Assembly: GCF_003634215.1 (NCBI RefSeq)
Contig: NZ_RBWX01000008.1
Coordinates: forward strand, 248,001 to 312,000
DNA: 64,000 nucleotides
Origin: Sphingosinicella microcystinivorans
GTDB taxonomy: Bacteria; Pseudomonadota; Alphaproteobacteria; Sphingomonadales; Sphingomonadaceae
Direction: 5' to 3'
Positions 1 to 7,670 of the stretch are shown piece by piece (position 1 is the first letter of the stretch; the number at the start of each line of letters is the position of its first letter). The translations under genes were made by a program, and so were the position numbers. The notes under the pieces were generated by a model. That model did no database searches and was not told the origin of the DNA. It saw only the letters and a program-made list of their open reading frames with translations.

Positions 1-555
1 GAGGAGGTGGGCGCGGAATACCGCACCGAAATCCTGGAATACGGGACCACGATGAAGGCGCCGGAATATCTCGCCATCAACCCGATGGGCAAGGTCCCCG
101 CGATCCGCCACGGAAGCACGGTCGTCACCGAATGCGCCGCGATCTGCGCTTACCTTGCCGATGCCTTCCCCCAGGCGAATCTCGCGCCCGCGCTCAAGGA
201 TCGCGGCAGCTACTATCGCTGGCTGTTCTTCGCGGCGGGCCCGCTGGAAGCCGCGATCGCAGACCGCACGCTCGGCGTCGAGGTGCCCGCCGACAAACAG
301 ATGATGGTAGGTTACGGCTGCTACGCCCATGTGATGGACGTTCTTGAAAAGGCGGTCGGCGACAGCCCCTATATCGCGGGCGACAGCTTCAGCGCTGCAG
401 ACGTCTACATCGGCTCGCACATCTTCTGGGGCCTGCAGTTCGGCAGTATGGACAAGCGCCCGGCGTTCGAGGCCTATTGGAAGCGCCTGGAATCGCGCCC
501 CGCGCACCTGCGCGCCACCGAACTCGACGATGCGGACACGCCGAAGCAGGATTAG
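1..555 (+). CDS. Glutathione S-transferase family protein (5' truncated)
   Basis: The reading frame is already open at base 1, so the window edge removes the start and the first thioredoxin-fold residues. What remains (about 185 residues) carries the typical GST N-domain segment NPMGKVPAIRHG, with the cis-proline region, and then a helical C-domain with the SAADVYIG motif common in bacterial GSTs. Family role: glutathione conjugation or reduction in the cytoplasm; the substrate cannot be told. A GTG at 7 could be mistaken for a start, but the fold needs the upstream residues. It converges with the TetR gene that follows. Confidence 0.88.
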   Translation, partial: EEVGAEYRTEILEYGTTMKAPEYLAINPMGKVPAIRHGSTVVTECAAICAYLADAFPQANLAPALKDRGSYYRWLFFAAGPLEAAIADRTLGVEVPADKQMMVGYGCYAHVMDVLEKAVGDSPYIAGDSFSAADVYIGSHIFWGLQFGSMDKRPAFEAYWKRLESRPAHLRATELDDADTPKQD

Positions 556-566
556 CCTCGACTCCC

Positions 567-1151
567 CTATCGCGGCTTCACGAGGCGGTCGATAATCGCG
601 ACCGCCTCTTCAGTCGCTGCTTCGGTTGATTGGCCCGAAAGAGCCGCAAGCCACGACATGCCGATGCCCACCGCGGAGACGGCGCGCACCGTCTCTTCCG
701 GCGTCCCGGCAATTTCGGCGCCGCCGCTCTTCACCAGCGCCTCCAAAACCTGCCGCTGCTCGGCGAGATTGCGTTCGATGACGGGGCGGATCGCCGCGCG
801 CAGATAATCCGCTGAAAGCGCCGCCGCCATCAGCTGCAGCATGGCCCTGTCCAGCGCGGCGGAGCTGAGCCCGCTCGGTCGCTTTTCCTTCATCAGCCCT
901 GCCCGGTAATCCGTCCAGTCTTTCGGAACCGGCACTGCAGCCTCGTGCGTCGAAAAATGCTCGAGCACAGCGACCACGAGGTCCTCCTTGTTTGCGAAGT
1001 AACGATAAATCGTTCCCGCGCTCAGCCCTGCGGCCTTGCGGATATGTTCGATCGACGTGCCTTCAACGCCATGGGCTGCAATGCAGCTCAGCGCCGCCCG
1101 CAGGATGCGCTCCCGCTGTGCCGCCATATGGGTGGAATCGCGCTTCGGCAT
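567..1151 (-). CDS. TetR/AcrR family transcriptional regulator
   Basis: The 194-residue protein has an N-terminal TetR helix-turn-helix (about residues 12-60; GVEGTSIEHIRKAAGLSAGT then IYRYFANKEDL) and a helical ligand domain. The start MPKRDSTHM is chosen because a GGGAGGAAACG ribosome site lies just upstream; an upstream in-frame start would run through the promoter and operator DNA. It is divergent from the secreted amidohydrolase gene, and the shared intergenic region holds two copies of the same inverted repeat, so this protein probably represses both itself and the neighbour. The inducer is unknown. Confidence 0.88.
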   Translation of the reverse strand: MPKRDSTHMAAQRERILRAALSCIAAHGVEGTSIEHIRKAAGLSAGTIYRYFANKEDLVVAVLEHFSTHEAAVPVPKDWTDYRAGLMKEKRPSGLSSAALDRAMLQLMAAALSADYLRAAIRPVIERNLAEQRQVLEALVKSGGAEIAGTPEETVRAVSAVGIGMSWLAALSGQSTEAATEEAVAIIDRLVKPR

Positions 1152-1175
1152 TCGTTTCCTCCCTGTTCGTGAAAG

Positions 1176-1205
1176 ATTGTACGGCACCTGCAACAAGATG
1201 AACAG
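1176..1205 (-). promoter_or_regulatory. Putative tetR promoter
   Basis: On the minus strand a TACAAT -10 (1181-1176) lies 17 bp from a weak TGTTCA -35 (1204-1199). It would start transcription near 1169, just upstream of the ribosome site. The -35 falls inside operator copy 1, which fits autorepression. Only the -10 is a good match. Confidence 0.4.
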
Positions 1206-1216
1206 AAATTCATTTT
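1195..1216. promoter_or_regulatory. Inverted-repeat operator, copy 1 (TetR candidate)
   Basis: The repeat reads ATGAA-N6-TTCAT within the longer shared frame AAGATGAA-N6-TTCATTT. The same frame recurs 49 bp downstream at 1244-1264. The symmetry, the duplication and the position between divergent genes suggest a TetR-family operator. Confidence 0.6.
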
Positions 1217-1243
1217 TTCTTGACGGCCATCCTGAAATGACAA

Positions 1244-1264
1244 AAGATGAATGGAGGTTCATTT
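1244..1264. promoter_or_regulatory. Inverted-repeat operator, copy 2 (TetR candidate)
   Basis: This second copy of AAGATGAA-N6-TTCATTT differs from copy 1 only in the six-base spacer. It lies 19 bp before the amidohydrolase start and downstream of a TTGACG hexamer (1220-1225), where bound repressor would block transcription of that gene. Confidence 0.6.
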
Positions 1265-1282
1265 AATTGGGGGGTGGAGTCG

Positions 1283-2377
1283 ATGATCTGGTCAAAATGG
1301 GCGCGCGCCGTGCGTTTTTCCGCGCTGGCGGGCGCTGTCCTTTTCAGCGGCGGTGGGGCGTATGCGGAGCCAGCCCCGCGCGCCGATCACCACATGCATA
1401 TCCAGAGCGCGCTCGTCACCGATTGGCTGCAGGAAATACAGAAGGTGATGCCCGCTGCCTTTGAAGGTCTCTCCGGCGACATCCTCAAGGTACGCGCGGG
1501 CAGCGATGCCGTGCATGAACTCGATCGCGCGGGCATCCAGCGGGGCGTGCTGCTCTCCGCCGGCTACATGTTCGGCTTTTCCGCCATCCCGCTCGCACCG
1601 GAGGAGATCGCTCGGCGGATGCGCGCCGAGAATCGCTTCAACGTCGATCAGGCCCTCGCCTCGAACGGCCGCCTCGTCGCGTTTGTCGGCATCAATCCGT
1701 TTCTCGACAACGCGCTCGGCGAACTCGAATACTGGTCGCGTCAGCCCGGTGCTTCGGGTGTAAAGCTCCACCTCGGCAACAGCGGCTTTGATCTCGGCAA
1801 CCCTGACCAGGTCAAAATGCTGGCGGCGTTCTTCGGGTCCGCCAGAAAGGCGCGGATGCCGCTTGTCGTTCACCTGCGCGGCGCGGCGCCGTTCACCAAC
1901 GCGAACCTCACCACGTTCATCGATACGGTGCTCTCCGAGGCGGGTGATCTTCCCGTGCAGATCGCGCATGGCGGCAGCTTCGGCGGCATCGATGCGGCAA
2001 CTCTGGAAGCCCTTCGCCTCTATGGCGACGCCATGGAGCGCAAGGCCCCCGGTACCGCCAACCTCGTGCTTGATATCTCCGCCGTCGCACAGGTCGATCT
2101 TTCGAAGCTCCCGGGCGTTCCCAAAGAAGGCCTCGAAACCCGCACGCCCGACGAATGGCGCGCCGCTTACGTCGCCCAGATGCGCAAGATCGGCATGGAC
2201 CGCTTCGTCCTCGCCAGCGACTGGCCCGCCCTCACGCCCCCGGCCGAATATTTCGCCGCCGAGCGGAAAGCGCTTCCGGTGACCGATGAGGAATGGGCGG
2301 CACTGTGCGAGAACGTGGCGCCGTATCTGCGCACGACGTGGGCGGCGCAGCGGGAAGCGGTGTTGCTCAGGCCTTAG
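1283..2377 (+). CDS. Secreted amidohydrolase-2 family protein
   Basis: The protein is 364 residues with a clear signal peptide (basic MIWSKWARAVR, a hydrophobic stretch, then AYA cleavage). The mature part begins with the metal-binding HMH of the amidohydrolase superfamily and shows the expected later strands KLHLGNSG, VVHLRG, IAHGGS and LASDWP, which supply further histidines and the catalytic aspartate of a TIM-barrel metal hydrolase. The start at 1283 follows a GGGGGTGGAG ribosome site; an in-frame ATG at 1247 lies inside operator copy 2 and is unlikely. Substrate unknown. The divergent TetR gene is the probable regulator. Confidence 0.82.
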   Translation: MIWSKWARAVRFSALAGAVLFSGGGAYAEPAPRADHHMHIQSALVTDWLQEIQKVMPAAFEGLSGDILKVRAGSDAVHELDRAGIQRGVLLSAGYMFGFSAIPLAPEEIARRMRAENRFNVDQALASNGRLVAFVGINPFLDNALGELEYWSRQPGASGVKLHLGNSGFDLGNPDQVKMLAAFFGSARKARMPLVVHLRGAAPFTNANLTTFIDTVLSEAGDLPVQIAHGGSFGGIDAATLEALRLYGDAMERKAPGTANLVLDISAVAQVDLSKLPGVPKEGLETRTPDEWRAAYVAQMRKIGMDRFVLASDWPALTPPAEYFAAERKALPVTDEEWAALCENVAPYLRTTWAAQREAVLLRP

Positions 2378-2401
2378 CTCGCCGGATACCCAGGCGAAAA
2401 A

Positions 2402-2431
2402 TGGCCCGACCGCTGGGAAGAGGTCGGGCCA
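2402..2431. terminator. Hairpin between convergent genes
   Basis: A perfect 10-bp inverted repeat (TGGCCCGACC and GGTCGGGCCA) encloses a 10-nt loop. It lies between the amidohydrolase end and the convergent phosphate transporter end. No strong T tract follows, so it may act as an mRNA 3' stabiliser rather than a classic intrinsic terminator. Confidence 0.55.
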
Positions 2432-2574
2432 GGCGAACTAGGATGTAAACAACGCGAGATCTGGAAAAACTCGCGCGGTGGCTGCGTTGCACAGCGGGAG
2501 TGCGAGATCAAATTCTTATTGATACGGCATCGCAACCATCCCGGGCACGCCCGCCGGCTCCGGCGCCCCGCTCC

Positions 2575-3588
2575 CTAGAACAGCCGAGTGATCATGTAGA
2601 AGATCGCGCCCACCGCCGCGGATGCGGGAATGGTGATGAGCCACGCCATTACCACGTTCTGCGCGACGCCCCAGCGCACGGCGGAGGCGCGGCGGGCTGT
2701 GCCGGCGCCGACGACGCAGCCTGTGATCGTGTGCGTCGTCGAGACCGGGATGCCGAGCAGCGAGGCGGTGAACACCATCACTGATCCGCCTGCCGAGGCA
2801 CTGAAACCCTGGTGCTGCGAAAGCTTGGTGATCCGCGATCCCATCGTCTCGATGATCTTCCAGCCGCCCGAAAGCGTGCCGAGCGCGATCGCAATGTAGC
2901 AGCTGATCGCCACCCAGTGCGGTACGTGGAATTCACCCTGCAGACGGCCGGTCGAATAGAGAAGCACGGTGATGATCCCCATCGTCTTCTGCGCGTCGTT
3001 AAGGCCGTGGCTGATCGAATAGGCGGCAGACGAGGCGAGGTGCAGGTAGCGGAATCCGCGCTCCGCGCCGCGCGCGGTCGCGCCCTTCATCAGCCAGCTC
3101 GTGAGCAGCATGATCAGCATCGAAAGGAACATGCCGAGCAGCGGCGAGAGTACGATGGCGATCAGCGTCTTGTTGAGCCCGCTCCATTCGATGCCGGTCA
3201 TCCCCGCGTGCGCGACGCCGGCACCGACGATGCCGCCCACGAGCGCATGGCTCGATGAGGACGGAATGCCCTTCAGCCACGTCACCACGTTCCAGAACAT
3301 CGCGCCGATAAGAGCGCCGAACACGACGGCAGGCGTCACCAGATCCTTGTCGATGATGCCCTTGCCGATCGTTTCGGCAACCTTGTGCAGTTCGGGGAAG
3401 ACGAGGCTGAGGAAATAGGCGGCGAAGTTGAAGACCGCCGCGAAGGCGACCGCCTGCACCGGCCCGAGGAGGCGTGTCGCAACCACGGTGGCGATCGAAT
3501 TCGCCGCATCATGGAGCCCGTTCAGGAAATCGAACGCCAGCGCGATGATGATAAGGCCGACCAGCAGCGGAAACGCGAGTTCGTGCAT
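2575..3588 (-). CDS. Inorganic phosphate transporter, PiT family
   Basis: The 337-residue inner-membrane protein has many hydrophobic segments and both halves of the internally duplicated PiT signature: FLNGLHDAANSIATVVATR near the N terminus and SHGLNDAQKTMGII in the middle. Family role: low-affinity, ion-coupled import of phosphate, often as metal-phosphate. The DUF47-containing gene ends 12 bp upstream on the same strand; DUF47 proteins are the usual PhoU-like partners of PiT transporters, so the two are almost certainly co-transcribed. Confidence 0.93.
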   Translation of the reverse strand: MHELAFPLLVGLIIIALAFDFLNGLHDAANSIATVVATRLLGPVQAVAFAAVFNFAAYFLSLVFPELHKVAETIGKGIIDKDLVTPAVVFGALIGAMFWNVVTWLKGIPSSSSHALVGGIVGAGVAHAGMTGIEWSGLNKTLIAIVLSPLLGMFLSMLIMLLTSWLMKGATARGAERGFRYLHLASSAAYSISHGLNDAQKTMGIITVLLYSTGRLQGEFHVPHWVAISCYIAIALGTLSGGWKIIETMGSRITKLSQHQGFSASAGGSVMVFTASLLGIPVSTTHTITGCVVGAGTARRASAVRWGVAQNVVMAWLITIPASAAVGAIFYMITRLF

Positions 3589-3600
3589 TGTATCGTGTCG

Positions 3601-4845
3601 TCAGGCGTGATCGATGACGATGCCATCGATCTCGTTCGCGACATCCTCGAGCGCATCGACGATCCGCTCGAGATGCTTGTAAACTTCGCGCGAGACGATG
3701 AAGCGCAGTGTGTCGCTCTCGCCATATTGCTTGAACGCCTTCTTCACGCCGATCGCGTGAATCTCGTCGGCATGGCCTTCCATGCGTACAAGCCGCTCGG
3801 TGAGTTCGTGGAGGCGCTGGCCGTTTCGTCCCACATCGCGCAGCAGCGGCATCGCTTCGGCGGCGAGCCGCGCACCGTCCACGATGATCGCGGTCATGTC
3901 GCGCATTTCCTGCTCGAACTCGCTCACCTCGTAGAGCGAGATCGCCGCGACGGTCGCCTGCATTTCGTCGATGGCGTCGTCCATCGCGCCGATGAGGCTC
4001 GTGATCGCGCCGCGGTCGAAGGGCGTCAGGAAGGTGCGGCGCACGGTGTGCAGCACCTCGCGGATGATGTCGTCCGCGTCCTGCTCGCGTTCCATCACCT
4101 CGCGGATATGATCCTCGGCGGAGGAGCCGTTTTCCAGAAGCCGCGCGAGCGCGTCCGCCGCGGCGACCACCGTCATCGCGTGCGCCTCGAACAGTTCGAA
4201 GAAGTTGCCTGTCTTGGGAAGCAAGCGCTGGAACCAGGCGAACATGTGGGGGATCCTCGATTTATGGGCGACGGCCGTCAGCATTCCCGTGCGGCGTGTG
4301 GCGGCATAGAATTCGGACGCGCCGAAAGAGCGGATGAGATCGCGAAGGTCGCTTTCCTCCACCGCCTCCGCGGCTTCGGCGAGCGTGAACCAGCGCCGCT
4401 CGCGCTCGTCCTGCTCCTTCCAGTTCTCAAGCTCGCGCGTCACCGCGAGCGGGAAGACGTCGACGTCCACCATCAGCGATGCGCCGTTGCTGCGCCGCTT
4501 GCGGTAACGATAGGAGCCGAGCGGCGTCGGGCACACCGCGCCGCGTACACCCGCCTCTTCCTCCGCCTCGTCGGCGGCGGCGGCGTGCGGCGCCATGCCC
4601 TTGGTGACGTTGCCCTTGGGGATCACCCAGCGCCGGCTGCTCCTCGAAGTGACGAGGAGGATGCGCACCGGCGCATCGATCGCGGCCCCCTCCGATCGAT
4701 AGGGCAAGGCGGCAATTTGGCGAATGAAACGTCCCCCGTCTGCGACAGCGCGCTTTGCGACAGTTTTGTGATGGTCTGATGACAGATTTTTTAAGCCGTG
4801 CAAGCGCAGGGTAAAACACTTAGGAATTGACCTAAGTATTTTCAC
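3601..4845 (-). CDS. Nudix hydrolase fused to DUF47 (PhoU-like) phosphate-transport regulator
   Basis: One open frame joins two domains. Residues about 41-175 form a Nudix domain: WVIPKGNVTKG then DEAEEEAGV, with the EExG core kept but Asp where the Nudix box usually has Arg. Residues 201-414 form a complete DUF47 protein starting MFAWFQRLLPK, the normal start and length of that family. A GAGGA ribosome site before Met201 (4245) means DUF47 could also be made alone. The N-terminal start is uncertain: the first ATG (4845) lies beside the ArsR operator, and a GGGGGA followed by ATT at 4725 sits where Nudix relatives begin. The Nudix domain resembles the diphosphoinositol/dinucleoside polyphosphate hydrolase type. 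It is co-directional with PiT. Confidence 0.8.
   Translation of the reverse strand: MKILRSIPKCFTLRLHGLKNLSSDHHKTVAKRAVADGGRFIRQIAALPYRSEGAAIDAPVRILLVTSRSSRRWVIPKGNVTKGMAPHAAAADEAEEEAGVRGAVCPTPLGSYRYRKRRSNGASLMVDVDVFPLAVTRELENWKEQDERERRWFTLAEAAEAVEESDLRDLIRSFGASEFYAATRRTGMLTAVAHKSRIPHMFAWFQRLLPKTGNFFELFEAHAMTVVAAADALARLLENGSSAEDHIREVMEREQDADDIIREVLHTVRRTFLTPFDRGAITSLIGAMDDAIDEMQATVAAISLYEVSEFEQEMRDMTAIIVDGARLAAEAMPLLRDVGRNGQRLHELTERLVRMEGHADEIHAIGVKKAFKQYGESDTLRFIVSREVYKHLERIVDALEDVANEIDGIVIDHA
4243..4260 (-). promoter_or_regulatory. Internal ribosome site and start for free DUF47
   Basis: On the minus strand GAGGA lies 8 nt before the ATG of MFAWFQ (4245-4243). DUF47 proteins are usually about 210 residues; translation from here gives 214. 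This supports independent production of the DUF47 half even though no stop separates it from the Nudix domain. Confidence 0.5.
4813..4842. promoter_or_regulatory. Inverted-repeat operator (ArsR candidate)
   Basis: A perfect 7-bp inverted repeat, ACTTAGG-N6-CCTAAGT, has A4 and T4 flanks that also pair. It lies between the divergent Nudix-DUF47 and ArsR genes and overlaps the TTGACC -35 of the ArsR promoter. ArsR-family repressors typically bind palindromes of this size. Confidence 0.6.
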
Positions 4846-4856
4846 TGCCTATGCAT
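4828..4856 (+). promoter_or_regulatory. Putative arsR-like gene promoter
   Basis: TTGACC (4828-4833) lies 16-17 bp from TATGCA (about 4850-4855). Transcription would start near 4862, downstream of an ATG at 4851, which supports the ATG at 4878 as the real start of the regulator. Confidence 0.45.
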
Positions 4857-4877
4857 GCCGAACGAAAGGAGCCGCAG

Positions 4878-5246
4878 ATGATTCCCGGAATGCACAGCGC
4901 CTCGCCGCCACCGTCGCCCGCAGTGATCGACGGCATCTTTCGCGCCCTGTCGGACCCGACACGCCGCAGCGTGCTCGAACGGCTGAGCGCGAAGCCTGCC
5001 TCGGTCAGCGACCTCGCGGCGGATCATCGGATGGCGCTCCCCTCGTTCGTCGCGCACCTCCGGGTGCTCGAAGGCGCGGGGCTGGTGCGCTCCAAAAAGG
5101 AAGGGCGGGTCAGAACCTATGAACTCGCCCCCGAACGGCTTCAGGTCGCCGAAGACTGGCTGGGAAGGCAGCGCACCATGTGGGAGCGCAGGCTGGACCG
5201 GCTCGATGCCTATCTACTGAAGATGAAGAAGGAGAGATCGGAATGA
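4878..5246 (+). CDS. ArsR family winged-helix regulator
   Basis: The 122-residue protein has the ArsR signature: [16 protein letters not shown], then an HTH ([20 protein letters not shown] and [10 protein letters not shown]), then the wing ([10 protein letters not shown]). It lacks an obvious metal-binding cysteine motif, so it is probably of the non-metal class that accompanies SRPBCC proteins. The start is set by AAGGAG six bases upstream of 4878. Its stop overlaps the SRPBCC start by 4 nt (ATGA), indicating translational coupling. Autorepression through the upstream palindrome is likely. Confidence 0.9.
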   Translation: MIPGMHSASPPPSPAVIDGIFRALSDPTRRSVLERLSAKPASVSDLAADHRMALPSFVAHLRVLEGAGLVRSKKEGRVRTYELAPERLQVAEDWLGRQRTMWERRLDRLDAYLLKMKKERSE

Positions 5247-5734
5247 CATCCAACCTGTTCCCGTTCACGCCCGACCCTGCGCTCGATCTCGTGCTCGAAC
5301 GCGATATCGATGTTCCCGTCGAACTCGTATGGGAGGCGTGGACCAGCCCGGAGAGCATCAAGGAATGGTTCTGCCCGAAGCCGTGGTCGGTAAGTTCGTG
5401 CGAGATCGATCTGCGCCCCGGCGGCAGGTTCAACACCGTGATGCGCTCGCCCGAGGGGGATGAGTTCCCGAACCACGGCTGCTACCTCGAAGTCGTGCCG
5501 AACCAGCGCCTTGTCTTCACCGATACGCTGCTGCCCGGCTTCCGCCCTGCGCCCAAGCCGTTCTTCACCGCGGCGCTGCTTCTGGCGCCGACCGCGACCG
5601 GCACGCGCTACACGGCGATCGCCATTCACGGCAATGAAGAGACACGAAAGCAGCACGAGGAAATGGGCTTCCACGACGGCTGGGGAACCGTCGTCGATCA
5701 GCTCGTCGCGCACATCAAAGCCGCAATGCACTAG
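5243..5734 (+). CDS. SRPBCC/AHSA1-family protein
   Basis: The protein is 163 residues. The frame [20 protein letters not shown], then [12 protein letters not shown] and later the LRPGGRF segment mark the AHSA1/START-like fold, a hydrophobic-ligand cavity. ArsR-AHSA1 pairs are very common in bacteria but their ligand is generally unknown. Coupled to the ArsR gene by ATGA overlap; a secreted CHRD protein follows after 78 bp and may be in the same transcript. Confidence 0.88.
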   Translation: MTSNLFPFTPDPALDLVLERDIDVPVELVWEAWTSPESIKEWFCPKPWSVSSCEIDLRPGGRFNTVMRSPEGDEFPNHGCYLEVVPNQRLVFTDTLLPGFRPAPKPFFTAALLLAPTATGTRYTAIAIHGNEETRKQHEEMGFHDGWGTVVDQLVAHIKAAMH

Positions 5735-5812
5735 GAACAAGCAGCGCCCGGATGCGTTCGGCGAACAGGAATTCGCCGCCCTTCATGCGGTCGAAAATCA
5801 AGGAGAAACACG

Positions 5813-6229
5813 ATGCGAACGGCTTTTGCCCTTCTGGGTGCCGCACTTGTCATCACGCCCGCCGCTGCCGCGCCGGTCACGATGCAGATTCATCTCACGG
5901 GCGCCGAAGAGGTTCCCGGCCCCGGCGACGCCGATGGCAAAGGCACAGCAAGCGTGACGCTCGACGCCGCAAAGCCGGAGGTCTGCTACACGCTCGACGT
6001 CAGCGGCATCGACACTGCAACGATGGCGCATATTCACAAAGGCGCGAAAGGCGTCGCCGGCCCGCCGGTGGTGACGCTCGATGCGCCCGCCGAGGGCGCA
6101 TCAAAGGGCTGCGCGAAGGCTGACGCGGATGTCGTCGCGGCGCTTCTCGCGAAGCCCGCCGACTATTACGTCAACGTCCACAACGCCTCGCACCCGAAGG
6201 GCGCACTGCGCGGCCAGCTCGGCCGCTAG
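5813..6229 (+). CDS. Secreted CHRD-domain protein
   Basis: The protein is 138 residues with an N-terminal signal peptide (MRTAFALLGAALVITPAAAA). The mature part follows the CHRD pattern: HLTGAEEVPG, then GKGTASVTLD, AHIHKGAKGVAGPPVV and a final NVHNASHPKGALRGQL. CHRD domains occur in secreted or periplasmic bacterial proteins of unclear function. An AAGGAG site precedes the start. Two cysteines (in EVCYTL and KGCAKA) could form a disulfide. Confidence 0.88.
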   Translation: MRTAFALLGAALVITPAAAAPVTMQIHLTGAEEVPGPGDADGKGTASVTLDAAKPEVCYTLDVSGIDTATMAHIHKGAKGVAGPPVVTLDAPAEGASKGCAKADADVVAALLAKPADYYVNVHNASHPKGALRGQLGR

Positions 6230-6232
6230 CGG

Positions 6233-7108
6233 CTACTCCGCCGCCAGTTTATCGGCCGTCTTCGTATCGAAGTCGCTCGCATCGTGCCGCTCGTGGAGTT
6301 GCTCCTCAAGCGGCCCGGTGCGGCGGTTCACCATGCGCCCGCGCCGTACCCCCGGCCGCTCGCCAAGCTGCTTCGCCCAGCGCTGCACGTGCTCGTATTC
6401 ACGCACGGAAAGAAACGTCGCGGACTCGCCGTATAGTTCACCGCGCACAAGGCCGCCGTACCAGGGCCAGATCGCCATGTCGGCGATCGTGTAGTCCGCG
6501 CCGGCGATATATTCGTGTTCCGCCAGCCGCCGGTTGAGCACATCGAGCTGCCGCTTCACCTCCATCGCATAGCGGTCGATCGCGTATTGGATCTTTACGG
6601 GCGCGTAGGCATAGAAATGCCCGAAGCCGCCGCCCAGGAAAGGCGCGCTTCCCATCTGCCAGAACAGCCACGACAGTGCTTCCGCGCGCGCCGCGCCCTC
6701 TTTGGGCAGGAACGCCCCGAATTTCTCCGCAAGATAAACGAGGATCGCGCCGCTTTCGAACACGCGCACCGGCGCCGTGCCGCTGCGGTCGACGAGCGCT
6801 GGAATTTTCGAATTCGGGTTCACATCCACGAAGCCCGATCCGAATTGGTCGCCCTCCATGATGTTGATCAGCCAGGCGTCGTATTCGGCCCCCGCGTGTC
6901 CAGCCGCGAGCAGCTCTTCGAGCAGGATCGTCACCTTCTGCCCGTTGGGCGTGCCGAGCGAATAAAGCTGCAGCGGATGCTTGCCCACGGGCAGCGTCTT
7001 CTCGTGCGTCGGCCCCGCTACCGACCGGTTGATCGAAGCAAATCGCCCGCCGCTTTGCTGATCCCAGGTCCAAACTTCGGGGGGCACGTAATCCGACGGT
7101 TCGCTCAT
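6233..7108 (-). CDS. yghU: Glutathione-dependent disulfide-bond oxidoreductase, YghU type
   Basis: The 291-residue GST family member has the long N-terminal extension typical of YghU (VPPEVWTWDQQSGGRFASINRSVAGPT in relatives and here), then the thioredoxin-fold domain (LYSLGTPNGQKVTILLEE) and NPNSKIPALVD. The TPNG motif in place of CPYC is characteristic of YghU/YfcG, which use two glutathiones for disulfide reductase activity. The start at 7108 has an AGGAG site; a further upstream start would add an unrelated arginine-rich stretch. Converges with the CHRD gene. Confidence 0.9.
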   Translation of the reverse strand: MSEPSDYVPPEVWTWDQQSGGRFASINRSVAGPTHEKTLPVGKHPLQLYSLGTPNGQKVTILLEELLAAGHAGAEYDAWLINIMEGDQFGSGFVDVNPNSKIPALVDRSGTAPVRVFESGAILVYLAEKFGAFLPKEGAARAEALSWLFWQMGSAPFLGGGFGHFYAYAPVKIQYAIDRYAMEVKRQLDVLNRRLAEHEYIAGADYTIADMAIWPWYGGLVRGELYGESATFLSVREYEHVQRWAKQLGERPGVRRGRMVNRRTGPLEEQLHERHDASDFDTKTADKLAAE

Positions 7109-7170
7109 CGCTGATCTCCTGCTTGAAGTCAGCAGATAGGAACGCTCGGCACGATCCGCCACCCTTCCTG

Positions 7171-7599
7171 TCAGTCTCCCGCGCGTTCGAAACGAAGCAT
7201 ACCCGCCAGCCGCACGCTGCTGCCGGTGTCGGCAGGATGGTTCTCCCCGTCGAGCACGGCCACCTCGGCGAAGTCGAACGGGCTCAGGCCTTCAAGACAG
7301 GCCGCATTGACGCCGTACTGTCCAGTGTTCGAACGGCGCCGATGAAACGTATAGATTCCGCACACGCTGCAGAAATGATGCTCGGCCGTGCCCGTGTTGA
7401 ACTGGTACGTGGCAAGCACATCCTCGCCGGACAGGATATAAAGGCTGCCGACATCGGCCGAGACCGCCACGGCGCCCCGCATCCGGCAATAGGAGCAGCT
7501 GCAGCGCCGCGCCGTCCGCAGGCCGTCCGTCAGCTTCACGTGGAAGCGCACGCGGCCGCAATGGCAGGCACCATTCAGTTCCGACACATCCATGTCCAT
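7171..7599 (-). CDS. GFA family protein (CENP-V/GFA zinc domain)
   Basis: The 142-residue protein has the zinc-binding cysteine sets of the GFA fold: CHCGRVRF, RCSCSYC and CSVCGIYTFHRRR. The family is named after glutathione-dependent formaldehyde-activating enzyme, but most members have no proven activity. An AGAGG site precedes the double start MDM (7599 or 7593). It lies 62 bp from the YghU gene start on the same strand and may share a transcript, which would join two glutathione-linked proteins. Confidence 0.88.
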   Translation of the reverse strand: MDMDVSELNGACHCGRVRFHVKLTDGLRTARRCSCSYCRMRGAVAVSADVGSLYILSGEDVLATYQFNTGTAEHHFCSVCGIYTFHRRRSNTGQYGVNAACLEGLSPFDFAEVAVLDGENHPADTGSSVRLAGMLRFERAGD

Positions 7600-7670
7600 T
7601 TCGCGTGCCTCTCTCGCCTTCAGGCTCCGCAAGATGCTACCAGCAACACTGGAACATTGGGAGGACGCTG

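Noticed and set aside
1198-1213. 12-base identity (ATGAACAGAAAT) between the tetR operator and the start of the insert NTPase at 17498
   Set aside because: The rest does not match and the second copy is simply the first codons of the NTPase; no flanking similarity, so chance is likely.
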